From the NCBI GenBank assembly GCA_015258485.1, contig JABZIF010000012.1:1-17554 (forward strand): a stretch of DNA of 17,554 bases. The letters are read 5' to 3'. Below, in pieces: positions 1-8,028 of the stretch. Source of the DNA: Atopobiaceae bacterium (GTDB lineage: Bacteria; Actinomycetota; Coriobacteriia; Coriobacteriales; Atopobiaceae). The notes under the pieces are model-generated. The model did not search any database and had not been told where the DNA came from. It was given only the letters and a program-made list of their open reading frames with translations. Made by a program: the position numbers and the translations under genes. Positions within the stretch are counted from its first letter, which is position 1, and the number at the start of each line of letters is the position of its first letter.

Positions 1-1
1 G

Positions 2-334
<333 letters not shown>

Positions 335-406
335 TCTTTCTGAACTAGCAAGGCAAGTTCTGACATCATACGTTTAACTAGAAGAAGCTCTTTGCTCGTT
401 CTAACT

Positions 407-415
407 TGATATACT
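407..415 (+). promoter_or_regulatory. Candidate extended -10 promoter for the epimerase gene
   Basis: The sequence TGATATACT is an extended -10 element (TG, one base, TATACT). No convincing -35 hexamer sits 16-18 bases upstream, which extended -10 promoters tolerate. The predicted transcription start near 422 falls inside the left arm of the pta terminator hairpin, so a transcript begun here would lack much of that arm. It would drive the gene at 463. This is inferred from sequence only. Confidence 0.4.
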
Positions 416-416
416 A

Positions 417-448
417 AGCCAGTCTCATAAGAGGCTGGCTTATTCTTT
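417..448 (+). terminator. Rho-independent terminator of pta
   Basis: AGCCAGTCTC (417-426) pairs with GAGGCTGGCT (431-440) across an ATAA loop, giving a 10-bp stem with one G-U pair. The T-rich run TATTCTTT follows at 441-448. It lies 82 bases after the pta stop codon and just before the ribosome binding site of the next gene. Confidence 0.85.
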
Positions 449-462
449 AGCTGGAGGCATCA

Positions 463-1404
463 ATGTCTGAAATTATTTCTATTTCTAGCGACTCTCTTAC
501 CGCTTCAATTGACACCATGGGTGCACAGCTCATGAGCTTGCGCAAAGGTGAGTCCGAATACCTCTGGCAGGGAGATTCCAACTGGTGGCCAAGACGCGCA
601 CCCATCCTCTTCCCCATTGTTGGTGTTCTCAAAGATGGCAAGGCAGAGTCTGCAGAAGGTATAGTTTCCCTTGCTCGCCATGGACTTGCTCGTCTCAACC
701 AATTTGAAGTTGTTGAGAAGAGTAATTCTTCTGTAACACTCCAGTTAAAAAGCACAGAGGAGACTCGTAAGTCTTATCCTTACAACTTTGAGCTCAGACT
801 GATCTTCTCGGTAGCAAACAATACACTGACACAAACCTATGAAGTCACCAATCCTGCAAATGTTGTATTGCCGTTCACCCTTGGTGCACACCCTGCATTT
901 AACATTCCTATTCCGGGTGTTGAGTCAACCTCTTTAGACCAGTATTGCCTCACGTTTACGCGCTCCTGGACCAGCTATGGCCCTTCTATTACCGACGAAG
1001 GGCTTTGTGACTACGCAACTCCTCAGAGGCTTATTGTGAACTCTGATACGCTTCCTCTGTCTTGGGAACTTATTGATCGCGAGAAAACCATCACGCTTGA
1101 AGATGTTCCTGATAGACGCATTACACTGACATCCAACATTACTGCAAATAGCATTGAAAGTGATACTGAAGACGCAATCACAAATGATGTCTACGAAACT
1201 CATGGCATTCAAATGGATTTTGAAGGCTTTGATTATCTAGGTATTTGGAGTGCAGCTCCTGGTTGTCCTTTTGTTGCTCTTGAGCCATGGTGTGGCATTG
1301 CAGATACCATTGACACCGATGGTATCTTTGAGCACAAGCCAGGTATCATAAGCCTTGAACCTGAGCAAAGCATTGCTAAAACATTGAGCATTACGGTCTT
1401 CTAG
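463..1404 (+). CDS. Aldose 1-epimerase family protein, LacX-like
   Basis: The 313-residue protein belongs to the galactose-mutarotase superfamily, LacX-type branch, which interconverts alpha and beta anomers of free sugars or acts on related sugar substrates. Family marks are the N-terminal MGAQLMSLRKG strand, WPRRAPILFPIVG near residues 42-54, RHG at 72-74, the GAHPAFNIP motif with probable catalytic His143, YLGIWSAAPG near 258-267, and ALEPWCG with the probable catalytic Glu274. It has no signal peptide, so it is cytoplasmic. It is slightly longer than the usual ~290 residues; an acidic insert around 228-250 may account for this. The start is set by GGAGG at 453-457, five bases before ATG. 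It stands alone between the pta terminator and convergent ackA, and its physiological sugar cannot be told from the sequence. Confidence 0.88.
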   Translation: MSEIISISSDSLTASIDTMGAQLMSLRKGESEYLWQGDSNWWPRRAPILFPIVGVLKDGKAESAEGIVSLARHGLARLNQFEVVEKSNSSVTLQLKSTEETRKSYPYNFELRLIFSVANNTLTQTYEVTNPANVVLPFTLGAHPAFNIPIPGVESTSLDQYCLTFTRSWTSYGPSITDEGLCDYATPQRLIVNSDTLPLSWELIDREKTITLEDVPDRRITLTSNITANSIESDTEDAITNDVYETHGIQMDFEGFDYLGIWSAAPGCPFVALEPWCGIADTIDTDGIFEHKPGIISLEPEQSIAKTLSITVF

Positions 1405-1473
1405 TGCATTTCATTATGTATCCCCATAAGATGTGTTATTCAAGCTAAAAAGAGCTTGTGTGCATATCTCAAT

Positions 1474-1501
1474 GAAAAACTCCCGCATAAAAGCGGGAGT
1501 T
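1474..1501 (-). terminator. Rho-independent terminator of ackA
   Basis: AACTCCCGC (1478-1486) pairs perfectly with GCGGGAGTT (1493-1501) around a six-base loop. Read on the minus strand, the stem is followed by a run of T (the A run at 1475-1479). It sits 29 bases past the ackA stop codon. The + side lacks a T run, so termination of the converging epimerase transcript here would be weaker. Confidence 0.88.
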
Positions 1502-1530
1502 AATAAAATTACTCAAATTGTAAACAAAAC

Positions 1531-2700
1531 TTACTTACTAAGGAGCTCCTGTACATCCAAGGCAATCATGTACTCTTCGTTTGTTGGAACTACAAGGACA
1601 CGAATCTTTGAATCTGGAGCGGAGATATCGCGAACATCTCCAGAACGAACATCATTCTTTTCCTCATCAATCTTGACACCCATCCATTCAAGCTCTTTAA
1701 CAATGCCAAGACGCATTTCAGAAGAATTCTCACCAATACCAGCAGAGAATGCCATGGTATCAAAACCATGCATAGCCTGAGCCATCTCCATGATGAGCTG
1801 AGAAGTACGGTAATAAAACATCTCAAGTGCAAGCTGACAGTCCTTGTTTCCTGCGTGAGCACCGTCCTCAATATCACGAGAATCAGAATGACCAGACAAA
1901 GCAAGAAGACCAGACTGTTTGTTCATCATGGTGTCAATCTCATCGATAGAGTAACCGCCAACACGAGAAAGATAGAACACTGTAGCTGGATCAATAGTAC
2001 CGCAACGAGTACCCATGATAAGGCCATCAAGCGGAGTGAGACCCATGGTGGTCTCTAAATCGCGACCATCCTCAATAGCAGAAAGAGATGCACCAGAACC
2101 AAGGTGACAGCTGACCAGCTTATGAGTCTGACCATTGGTAAACTCATTGGTTGCGCGCCAAATATAGCGATGAGAAGTACCGTGAGCACCATACTTACGG
2201 ATATGTAATTTTTTAGTAACATCCTGCGGAAGCGCATAGGTATAAGCCTTCTCAGGCATGTTGTAGTGAAATGAGGTATCACAAACAACAACGTTTCCTA
2301 CATTAGGGAACATTTGACGACAAATCTCAATAACATCTGCCTCAGCATAGTTATGAAGTGGAGCAAGGGGTGCAACCTCACGAACCCACCCAAGAGTTTC
2401 ATCAGTAACAACAGCAGATTTTGGAAAATACCAACCGCCCTGAACGACGCGATGGCCAATACCATCAATTGGTTTATCAAGAGTCTTAAGGATGTCAAAA
2501 ACGTACTTAATTGCGGTCTTATGATCTGGAAGAGCAACGTCAAGTTTTTGTTTTTCCCCACCAAGCTCCTCATGTCCAACAAAAGAACCTTCAATACCAA
2601 TACGCTCACAGTTACCTTTTGCGTAAACCTCTCGGGTGTCAACATCCAAAAGCTGATACTTAAGCGATGAGCTGCCGGCATTGATAACCAGTACGTTCAT
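1531..2700 (-). CDS. ackA: Acetate kinase
   Basis: Acetate kinase (389 residues) makes ATP and acetate from acetyl phosphate and ADP, the energy-yielding end of the Pta-AckA pathway. The protein has the ASKHA-fold signature MNVLVINAGSSSLKYQL at the N-terminus, GHRVVQGG near residues 82-89 (substrate arginine), CDTSFH near 140-145, YGAHGTSHRY near 170-179, GTRCGTIDPA, and FSAGIGENS near the C-terminus. Length fits the family (about 390-400). The frame extends 8 codons further upstream, but ATG at 2700 is preferred: the MNVLVINAGSSS start is conserved and GAGGAG lies four bases upstream. A hairpin terminator follows and a separate promoter candidate precedes it, so it is probably transcribed alone. 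It converges with the epimerase gene. Confidence 0.97.
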   Translation of the reverse strand: MNVLVINAGSSSLKYQLLDVDTREVYAKGNCERIGIEGSFVGHEELGGEKQKLDVALPDHKTAIKYVFDILKTLDKPIDGIGHRVVQGGWYFPKSAVVTDETLGWVREVAPLAPLHNYAEADVIEICRQMFPNVGNVVVCDTSFHYNMPEKAYTYALPQDVTKKLHIRKYGAHGTSHRYIWRATNEFTNGQTHKLVSCHLGSGASLSAIEDGRDLETTMGLTPLDGLIMGTRCGTIDPATVFYLSRVGGYSIDEIDTMMNKQSGLLALSGHSDSRDIEDGAHAGNKDCQLALEMFYYRTSQLIMEMAQAMHGFDTMAFSAGIGENSSEMRLGIVKELEWMGVKIDEEKNDVRSGDVRDISAPDSKIRVLVVPTNEEYMIALDVQELLSK

Positions 2701-2780
2701 GTGTCTCCTCTTTTCTTGAAACAATCCTTGATCGGTTTGTCTCTACTCTTCTACCTAAAAAATAAATATGACCGCATGAC

Positions 2781-2809
2781 ATCATAAACCCCAAGATGTC
2801 TTGGAACAA
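2781..2809 (-). promoter_or_regulatory. Candidate ackA promoter with a palindrome in its spacer
   Basis: On the minus strand, TTGTTC (2804-2809) and TATGAT (2781-2786) are separated by exactly 17 bases. The -10 matches the consensus at five of six positions. The spacer contains a 14-base palindrome, CCAAGA-CA-TCTTGG (2791-2804), which touches the -35 and could be an operator. The predicted leader is about 75 bases. This is inferred from spacing and consensus only. Confidence 0.5.
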
Positions 2810-2836
2810 AATAGACGGACAAAAAACTTGAATATT

Positions 2837-3181
2837 TTATTCTTCGCCCATTGAATCATCAAGCTGCCTACCACCTAAAACATGGAAGTGCACATGATTA
2901 ATTGACTGTCCACCATGCTTGCCAGTATTAGTTATTACACGAAAACCAGATTCTTTGATTCCTGTTTTTTCTGTTACTGCAGCAATAGCTTTAGTAACAC
3001 TTTCAAGGACGCTAGCAGGGACGCTATCAATAATGTTGTCGTAATGTTTCTTAGGAACAATAAGAATGTGAACAGGAGTTAGAGGATGCAAATCATTAAA
3101 AGCTACAACGTTTTCATCCTCATAAAGAAAGTCTGTAGGAATCTCTTTATTTGCTAATTTGCAAAAAATACAATCAGACAT
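2837..3181 (-). CDS. HIT family hydrolase (Hint-like purine nucleoside phosphoramidase)
   Basis: The 114-residue protein is a histidine-triad nucleotide hydrolase of the Hint branch, which cleaves phosphoramidates or adenylated compounds. It shows the N-terminal zinc-type CIFCKLANKEIP segment (C-x2-C), VPKKHYDNI near 48-56, and the active-site triad HVHFHVLGG (His-x-His-x-His) near residues 95-103. Length is normal for the family. The reading frame could extend 6 codons into the end of xseB, but ATG at 3181 has AGAGGAG at a good distance and gives the conserved MSDCIFC start. It is the last gene of the peptidase-xseA-xseB-HIT operon, 10 bases after the xseB stop. An AT-rich 5-bp hairpin overlapping its stop codon, followed by TTTTTT, may be a weak terminator. 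Confidence 0.93.
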   Translation of the reverse strand: MSDCIFCKLANKEIPTDFLYEDENVVAFNDLHPLTPVHILIVPKKHYDNIIDSVPASVLESVTKAIAAVTEKTGIKESGFRVITNTGKHGGQSINHVHFHVLGGRQLDDSMGEE

Positions 3182-3191
3182 AATTTCTCCT

Positions 3192-3455
3192 CTACTCATC
3201 TAAATATGCAGTGGAGGGTGCTGCAGTTGTATCAGTAATTGCAGCTCCGGCCTGAGACTCATCAAGCAAAACTTTTACCTTTTGTTCAGCAGTCTCAAGT
3301 CTACCGCGCAAGTCTTTTACCAACTCAACACCACGAGCATACAGAGCCAAAGATTCCTCAAGCTCCAAATCAGCTCCCTCAAGCTTTCGAACAATCTGCT
3401 CAAGTTCAATAGAAGCATCTTTAAAAGTAAGATCTTCAGTATTTTTCTCATCCAT
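3192..3455 (-). CDS. xseB: Exodeoxyribonuclease VII small subunit
   Basis: XseB (87 residues) forms the helical small subunit that packs along the coiled-coil of XseA in exonuclease VII, a single-strand-specific nuclease active in both directions. The sequence has the family core LTFKDASIELEQIVRKLEGADLELEES, shown here in part, followed by LALYARGVELVKDLRGRLETAE and a further helix. The last ~15 residues are Ala/Thr-rich and probably disordered. The start ATG at 3455 has GAGGAG seven bases upstream. It lies 15 bases after xseA and 10 before the HIT gene, so all are probably co-transcribed. Confidence 0.95.
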   Translation of the reverse strand: MDEKNTEDLTFKDASIELEQIVRKLEGADLELEESLALYARGVELVKDLRGRLETAEQKVKVLLDESQAGAAITDTTAAPSTAYLDE

Positions 3456-3470
3456 GTTATTCTCCTCAAT

Positions 3471-4820
3471 CTATGAAAGTTCGATATCAGAAACAGTTGC
3501 TTTGATAGTTCCATCTGTCATCTTAACCAGCAGAGAATCTCCCACCGTGGCATCTTTAGCCGTTTTTATAACAGTACCTTTCTCATTTTGAACATACGCA
3601 TATCCCCTTGTAAGTACCTTTAACGGAGACAATGCATCCAGTTTTCCTGCAAGAGAAAGCAACGTAGCTTCATGTGGCTGAAGCATAGCTGTGCTTGCTC
3701 TATTGAGTCTTTGAGTCTCTAGGGAAAGCGTCTCTCGCATTCTCGTAAGAAATGCAGGTAACGCATCCATAAGTCTTTGCTCGGTTTGATTAAGATCTTC
3801 TATTCTTGTAGAAACAATATATGTTGGATCCATGAGGCAAGGACGATCTGATAGTCTCTCTAATTGCAGTTTACGGCTTGTTAGAGAATTCTTCATGGCA
3901 ATATTTGAACGTTGTTCAACAGTTGTAAGACCTGTTTTGTAAAACTGCAAAATCTTTCTAGTTGCATTTCCAAGACGAGAAATTCTGTTGTTGAATGTAG
4001 TCTGTAACTCACTAATAGCAGGTGCTACTGACTCTGCCGCTGCAGTTGGTGTTGAAGTTCTTCTATCTGAAACCATATCTGCAATAGTAGTATCTGGTTC
4101 ATGACCGATACCCGTAATAACGGGAACAGAACACGCAGCAATGGCACGAGCAACCTCCTCATCATTGAAGCACATAAGATCCTCAAAAGATCCACCACCA
4201 CGTACCAACAAAATAGCATCTGGCTGCGTAGATGCAGCAACTTGAAGTGCTCTAATAATAGTTGCAGGAGCATGCGTACCTTGAACAGCGCATCCAGAGA
4301 CCTCAAGCTCTACCAAAGGATTTCTACGTGCAAGCGTACGCTTAACATCATCAATAACACTGCCAGAAAGAGACGTTACAACACCAATACGTGTACAAAA
4401 CTCTGGAATGTAACGCTTTCTAGAGATATCTGTAAGGCCTTCTTTTTCCAACTTCTTGGCAAGTTGCGCCACCTTTTGACGCAAATCACCTTCACCGGCA
4501 ATTTGAATAGTTCGAGCATGAAAAGATAGCTTGCCATTTGCTGGATAAATATCAAATTTTCCTGTCATCTGGATCTTCATGCCATCTTGCAAGGTAATGC
4601 CACTAGCAGCATAAATTCTTGCCCACACAATAACTGACATAGAACTAACAGGATCTTTAACATCAAAATAACAATGGCCAGACTTATAGTTTGGACCTCT
4701 GAATCCAGATACCTCACCGACTACCGTCATTGAAGGCATTGCAGCAACTTCATTTTTTGCAAAAAGGACAGCATCGGAAACTGAAAGAACAGTTTCTTTA
4801 TCTTCTTGTATCTCCGACAT
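3471..4820 (-). CDS. xseA: Exodeoxyribonuclease VII large subunit
   Basis: XseA (449 residues) is the catalytic subunit of exonuclease VII. An N-terminal OB-fold covers roughly residues 12-110 (VSGFRGPNYKSGHCYFDVKD is typical). The catalytic core follows, with TSLSGSVIDDVKRTLARRNP near 148-167, the LLVRGGGSFEDLMCFNDE motif near 204-221 and TGIGHEPDTTIADMVSDRR near 237-255. A long helical coiled-coil then extends to about 400, and the end, SPLKVLTRGYAYVQNEKG, is the usual C-terminal beta segment. Length matches the family. The start has AGGA upstream and lies two bases from the stop of the upstream zinc peptidase, so translation is probably coupled. xseB follows 15 bases later. Confidence 0.96.
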   Translation of the reverse strand: MSEIQEDKETVLSVSDAVLFAKNEVAAMPSMTVVGEVSGFRGPNYKSGHCYFDVKDPVSSMSVIVWARIYAASGITLQDGMKIQMTGKFDIYPANGKLSFHARTIQIAGEGDLRQKVAQLAKKLEKEGLTDISRKRYIPEFCTRIGVVTSLSGSVIDDVKRTLARRNPLVELEVSGCAVQGTHAPATIIRALQVAASTQPDAILLVRGGGSFEDLMCFNDEEVARAIAACSVPVITGIGHEPDTTIADMVSDRRTSTPTAAAESVAPAISELQTTFNNRISRLGNATRKILQFYKTGLTTVEQRSNIAMKNSLTSRKLQLERLSDRPCLMDPTYIVSTRIEDLNQTEQRLMDALPAFLTRMRETLSLETQRLNRASTAMLQPHEATLLSLAGKLDALSPLKVLTRGYAYVQNEKGTVIKTAKDATVGDSLLVKMTDGTIKATVSDIELS

Positions 4821-4822
4821 GC

Positions 4823-5515
4823 TTAATTCCTATTTCTTGAGGAAGCAAGCAGGTAGACAAGCTGAAGTGCTGAAACTAAAGCTGCAGCAACATAAGTCAA
4901 AGCAGCTGCAATAAGCACCTGCCTAGCTCCTGCATAATCAAATCCGACAGGCGCATTTTTCTTTAAAAACGCAAGTCCACGCCTTGATGCATCAATTTCC
5001 ACAGGAAGCGTAACAATATGGAACAAGAAGGTCAGAGCATACAGCCAAATTGCAATAATAGTCATTCCACTCATATTGAAAAATACACCTGCAATGAAAA
5101 TATAAATCCATGCAGACGCAGCAAAATTAACTACTGGAACTAAAGCTGTACGCAAACGTGCTGGCCAAAAAGCTTTTGCCGTCTGCACCGCATGACCGGC
5201 CTCATGACAAGAAACTGCCAGAGACGCAACGTTCCCTTCTGAGAAATTATCATCAGACAAATGGAGGCAATTATCGCGAGGGTCAAAATTATCTGTGAGT
5301 TCACCATCAATATGCTTGATGCCAACAGCACTTGCCCCATTTGCATCCATCATAGCGCGAGCTACCGAAGCACCACTAGCGTTAAAACCTGAAGGAACAA
5401 GAGAATACTTTTTATACACGTGCTTAATATATGCTTGAGTGCCAAGACCAAGTACTAAAGATACGATTACAAGAATCCAATATGGAATATACGCAGCTGA
5501 ACCAAAATAATGCAT
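4823..5515 (-). CDS. Membrane zinc metallopeptidase, YugP family
   Basis: The 230-residue integral membrane protein belongs to the Zn_peptidase_2 (PF04298, YugP-like) family, whose substrates are unknown. It has a hydrophobic N-terminal helix (about residues 9-30), the zinc-binding HEAGH motif at 104-108 within LAVSCHEAGHAVQ, and three further membrane segments (about 122-146, 151-170 and 199-223). Glu173 in LPVEIDASRRG is a likely third zinc ligand. The start ATG has AGGAG five bases upstream. It opens the operon that contains xseA, xseB and the HIT gene. The link to exonuclease VII is probably only positional. A TATACT -10 lies about 25 bases upstream. Confidence 0.92.
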   Translation of the reverse strand: MHYFGSAAYIPYWILVIVSLVLGLGTQAYIKHVYKKYSLVPSGFNASGASVARAMMDANGASAVGIKHIDGELTDNFDPRDNCLHLSDDNFSEGNVASLAVSCHEAGHAVQTAKAFWPARLRTALVPVVNFAASAWIYIFIAGVFFNMSGMTIIAIWLYALTFLFHIVTLPVEIDASRRGLAFLKKNAPVGFDYAGARQVLIAAALTYVAAALVSALQLVYLLASSRNRN

Positions 5516-5540
5516 AGTAACTCCTAACTATTTAAAGCCT

Positions 5541-5546
5541 AGTATA
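5541..5546 (-). promoter_or_regulatory. Candidate -10 of the peptidase-xseAB-HIT operon
   Basis: On the minus strand TATACT lies 25 bases upstream of the peptidase ATG and leaves a leader of about 20 bases that carries the AGGAG site. No clear -35 was found at 17 bases, so support comes from the -10 and its position alone. Confidence 0.35.
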
Positions 5547-5659
5547 CCCAACTCACTGGACAAAAATCGAACAATGATGAGACAATGCACAAGATCTAGC
5601 ATATAAACTTTTCAAATTTTATGAAGACTCGGCACACACCTTAAAATCAAAATAATTTC

Positions 5660-6820
5660 TTAGAGTAGCTCTACCCGACCATTTTTTACGGTAAGACCCA
5701 CCTCTCCATCCAAAAGACCCATGAGTTGTTTTCCAACGAGGTTGTAACGCCATCCTTTTTTAAGTTTTGCACCGTCTTTATTGAGTAGTAAATCTATAAG
5801 ATCATCTTTATTAGCTATTAATGGAGAGGCAATACCTTCTTTTTCAGATACTATCCGAACTAAAGAATACATAAGCTCTACCACACCTTCCGAGCCTACA
5901 GAAGGATGAGAATGATGCTCAATCTTTGGGCACTGATCTGCTGGAACTTTCTGACCACGTTTAATTGCATCAAGGAGATGAATAATACCACCTGGTGAAA
6001 TTTGTTCAGTACCTCTAATTTTTTTTAATCTTTCAGAAGAAGTTGGTGCTCGTCTGCAAAGCTCAATAATTATCTCATCTGAAAGAATCCATTTACGAGG
6101 AACATCACGTTTAGCTGCAGTCTCTTCTCGCCATGCGCAAATCTCTTGAGCAATTGCAAGCTGTCTTCTCGTAAGTGAACCCGATCGCTTTAAACGAATA
6201 TAAGCTTGATAAGGATCTCTTCTATATTGATCGAGATTTGTATGGGCATCCATTTCTGGTTTAACCCAACTAAGACGGTCAGCTTTAATCAACTGGTCTA
6301 TCATCTGCTGATAGATATCAGGCAAATAACGAACATCGTCTTCGGCGTATATTAATTGTTCTTTATCGAGAGGTCGTTTAGACCAATCAGTAAGCGATTC
6401 TGCTTTGGCAAGCTTTACTGAAGTGTAGCTTTCAACAAGACTGGCATAACTTACCTGCTGACGTAATCCTAAAAATGCTGCAGCAACTTGAGTGTCAAAT
6501 ACGGGTGCACATTCGCAATCCATCTTTTCTAGTAATACTTCTAAGTCTTGTGAACAGGCATGGAAAATTTTGACTATGTTTGGATTTTCAAAAAGAGATT
6601 TCAGCGGAGTTAAATCGTCAATAAGTATTGGATCAACAACAACAATCTCTTGGCCTGTTGAAACCTGTATTAAACAAAGTTTGGGAAAATAGGTCTTCTC
6701 GCGAAGAAACTCCGTATCTACGGCAAGCATATGAGATGCGCGGGCACGAGCGCAAAAATCAATAAGTTCCTCTGATGTGGTTAAATACAATACATCCATC
6801 CAATTGTTCATTGAGTACAT
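5660..6820 (-). CDS. rnd: Ribonuclease D
   Basis: RNase D (386 residues) is a 3'-5' exoribonuclease that trims tRNA and other structured RNAs. The DEDDy exonuclease domain covers about residues 10-180: Asp35 and Glu37 in LAVDTEFLREKTYFPKL, Asp92 in IFHACSQDLEVL, and Tyr158 with Asp162 in LIYAEDDVRYLPDIY. An HRDC domain follows at about 212-290 (LTRRQLAIAQEICAWREETA), then a second partial helical repeat. Length agrees with the family (about 370-390). The start is uncertain: ATG at 6820, 6811 and 6799 are all in frame and none has a strong ribosome binding site. 6799 would begin MDVLYLTTSEEL and align best with typical RNase D starts. It is divergent from the kinase gene at 6886. Confidence 0.93.
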   Translation of the reverse strand: MYSMNNWMDVLYLTTSEELIDFCARARASHMLAVDTEFLREKTYFPKLCLIQVSTGQEIVVVDPILIDDLTPLKSLFENPNIVKIFHACSQDLEVLLEKMDCECAPVFDTQVAAAFLGLRQQVSYASLVESYTSVKLAKAESLTDWSKRPLDKEQLIYAEDDVRYLPDIYQQMIDQLIKADRLSWVKPEMDAHTNLDQYRRDPYQAYIRLKRSGSLTRRQLAIAQEICAWREETAAKRDVPRKWILSDEIIIELCRRAPTSSERLKKIRGTEQISPGGIIHLLDAIKRGQKVPADQCPKIEHHSHPSVGSEGVVELMYSLVRIVSEKEGIASPLIANKDDLIDLLLNKDGAKLKKGWRYNLVGKQLMGLLDGEVGLTVKNGRVELL

Positions 6821-6851
6821 GACTCAAAGCGATACACTCGTAGATATAAAA

Positions 6852-6861
6852 TGATATACCA
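6852..6861. promoter_or_regulatory. Near-symmetric divergent extended -10 between rnd and the kinase gene
   Basis: The ten bases TGATATACCA read TGGTATATCA on the other strand, so both strands carry TG-N-TATAYC, an extended -10 form. For the + gene the predicted start is near 6867, giving a ~19-base leader with GGAGG. For rnd the predicted start is near 6845. No good -35 exists on either side. Confidence 0.35.
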
Positions 6862-6885
6862 GCCATGAAAAAATATGGAGGATAT

Positions 6886-7815
6886 ATGAGAAGCCTCATC
6901 ATTCATAATCCCAACTCGGGCTTTAGCTCTGATGCTATTTTTGAATTTGAACGTGCACTTCTCTCATCTGGTGACGAATGTATATTTAGACTCGTAGAAG
7001 ATGACTGGCATGCAAAAGAATTACTTACAAATTTCAATACCAATGACTTTGACGTTATAGTCCTTTCAGGTGGTGACGGAACCGTCTCGAGTTTACTCTA
7101 TGAACTTAGAGGATGCTCCACCCCAATACTTGTCTTTCCTTCAGGAACTGCAAATCTCTTGGCTGCAAGTATTGGTAATGCACCAGAGCCTCATGCACTA
7201 GCGCTAGCCTGTAGAAACTTACACACAGCAAAAATTGATATGGGAGAAATCACATGGTCATGCGCCTCAGGAGAATCTTTTGCTGCGGGCGTACCCTTAA
7301 TGGCAGGAACTGGACTTGATGCCGAAATAATGCGCTCTGCAGTTCCTCACAAACAAACTTTCGGCGAAGCTGCATACTTCACTGCCGCGCTCTCAAATCT
7401 CATGCCACCTGTACATAACTTTAAAATCACTGTTGATGGAAATGTTCATACACATAAGGGAATTGGCTGTCTCATTGCTAATAGTTCTATGATTCAGGCT
7501 GGAATTGAACTTGCCCCTGGTACTCGTATGGATGACGGATTGCTCGATATTGTTGTTTTTGAAACTCAAATGACAGCAAAATTAGTTAGACCGCTCCTAT
7601 CGGGTATTTTTGACCCTTCTGGAAATTCTCTTGGAAGACCATACCTTGAGAGTTATAGTGGAAAAGAAATACTTGTTGAATCCTCATCCCCTATGCCACT
7701 TGAGATTAATGGAGAAATAACTTCTCATGATATTTTCTCGTACTCTGCTCGTTGTCTACCAAAATCTATCACGATTATAGTTGACCAGATGAGCCCCTAT
7801 GCAAATCAGCGATAA
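6886..7815 (+). CDS. Diacylglycerol kinase family lipid kinase (DagK/YegS-like)
   Basis: The 309-residue protein has the DAGK catalytic domain (PF00781) at the N-terminus. Marks are IIHNPNSG near residues 4-11, the nucleotide-binding SGGDGTV near 61-67, and FPSGTANLLAASIG near 84-97. The C-terminal beta domain contains the usual GTGLDAEIM segment and GCLIANSSMIQAGIELAPGTRMDDGLLDIV, shown here in part, plus PLEINGE near the end. It probably phosphorylates diacylglycerol, or a related lipid, in phospholipid recycling; substrate choice cannot be read. The frame opens 7 codons earlier, but ATG at 6886 is preceded by GGAGG five bases upstream and gives the conserved MRSLIIHNPNSG start. No terminator is evident after its stop. 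The 213 bases before the next gene hold only weak promoter-like matches. Confidence 0.9.
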   Translation: MRSLIIHNPNSGFSSDAIFEFERALLSSGDECIFRLVEDDWHAKELLTNFNTNDFDVIVLSGGDGTVSSLLYELRGCSTPILVFPSGTANLLAASIGNAPEPHALALACRNLHTAKIDMGEITWSCASGESFAAGVPLMAGTGLDAEIMRSAVPHKQTFGEAAYFTAALSNLMPPVHNFKITVDGNVHTHKGIGCLIANSSMIQAGIELAPGTRMDDGLLDIVVFETQMTAKLVRPLLSGIFDPSGNSLGRPYLESYSGKEILVESSSPMPLEINGEITSHDIFSYSARCLPKSITIIVDQMSPYANQR

Positions 7816-7956
7816 TCTCCCTTAGAGGTGCCGCATCGGTAGCTATTCTTATTAGGATTCCTTACTCACAGTATTTCTTTTTAGAACAGCTTTATGCTGA
7901 TTAACTCTTAACCGTGCAATCTTTCATTTTCGTAACATTCATGTTAGGCCATTGCT

Positions 7957-7986
7957 TTGTACACCAAGAATATCTAAGCTTATCTA
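7957..7986 (+). promoter_or_regulatory. Weak promoter candidate for the HD-to-NUDIX gene cluster
   Basis: TTGTAC (7957-7962) and TATCTA (7981-7986) are separated by 18 bases, followed by the AT-rich TAGAATATT. The match is only moderate on both hexamers. It is offered because it is the best pair seen in the 213-base gap upstream of the GTG start at 8029. Confidence 0.25.
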
Positions 7987-8028
7987 TAGAATATTAAAAG
8001 ATTTATCTGCATAAATGATGGGATTTAC

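Noticed and set aside
1441..1458. CAAGCT/AGCTTG hairpin after the epimerase gene
   Set aside because: Only a 6-bp stem and no T run after it. It may pause transcription but I could not support a terminator call.
5516..5659. tRNA or small RNA gene in the gap between the peptidase gene and rnd
   Set aside because: No cloverleaf, no TTCGA-type T-loop context and no clear hairpin was found. The only signal is a -10 for the peptidase operon.
7816..8028. Regulatory RNA or riboswitch in the 213-base gap before the HD gene
   Set aside because: Only short hairpins of 3-5 bp were found and no known riboswitch core was recognised.
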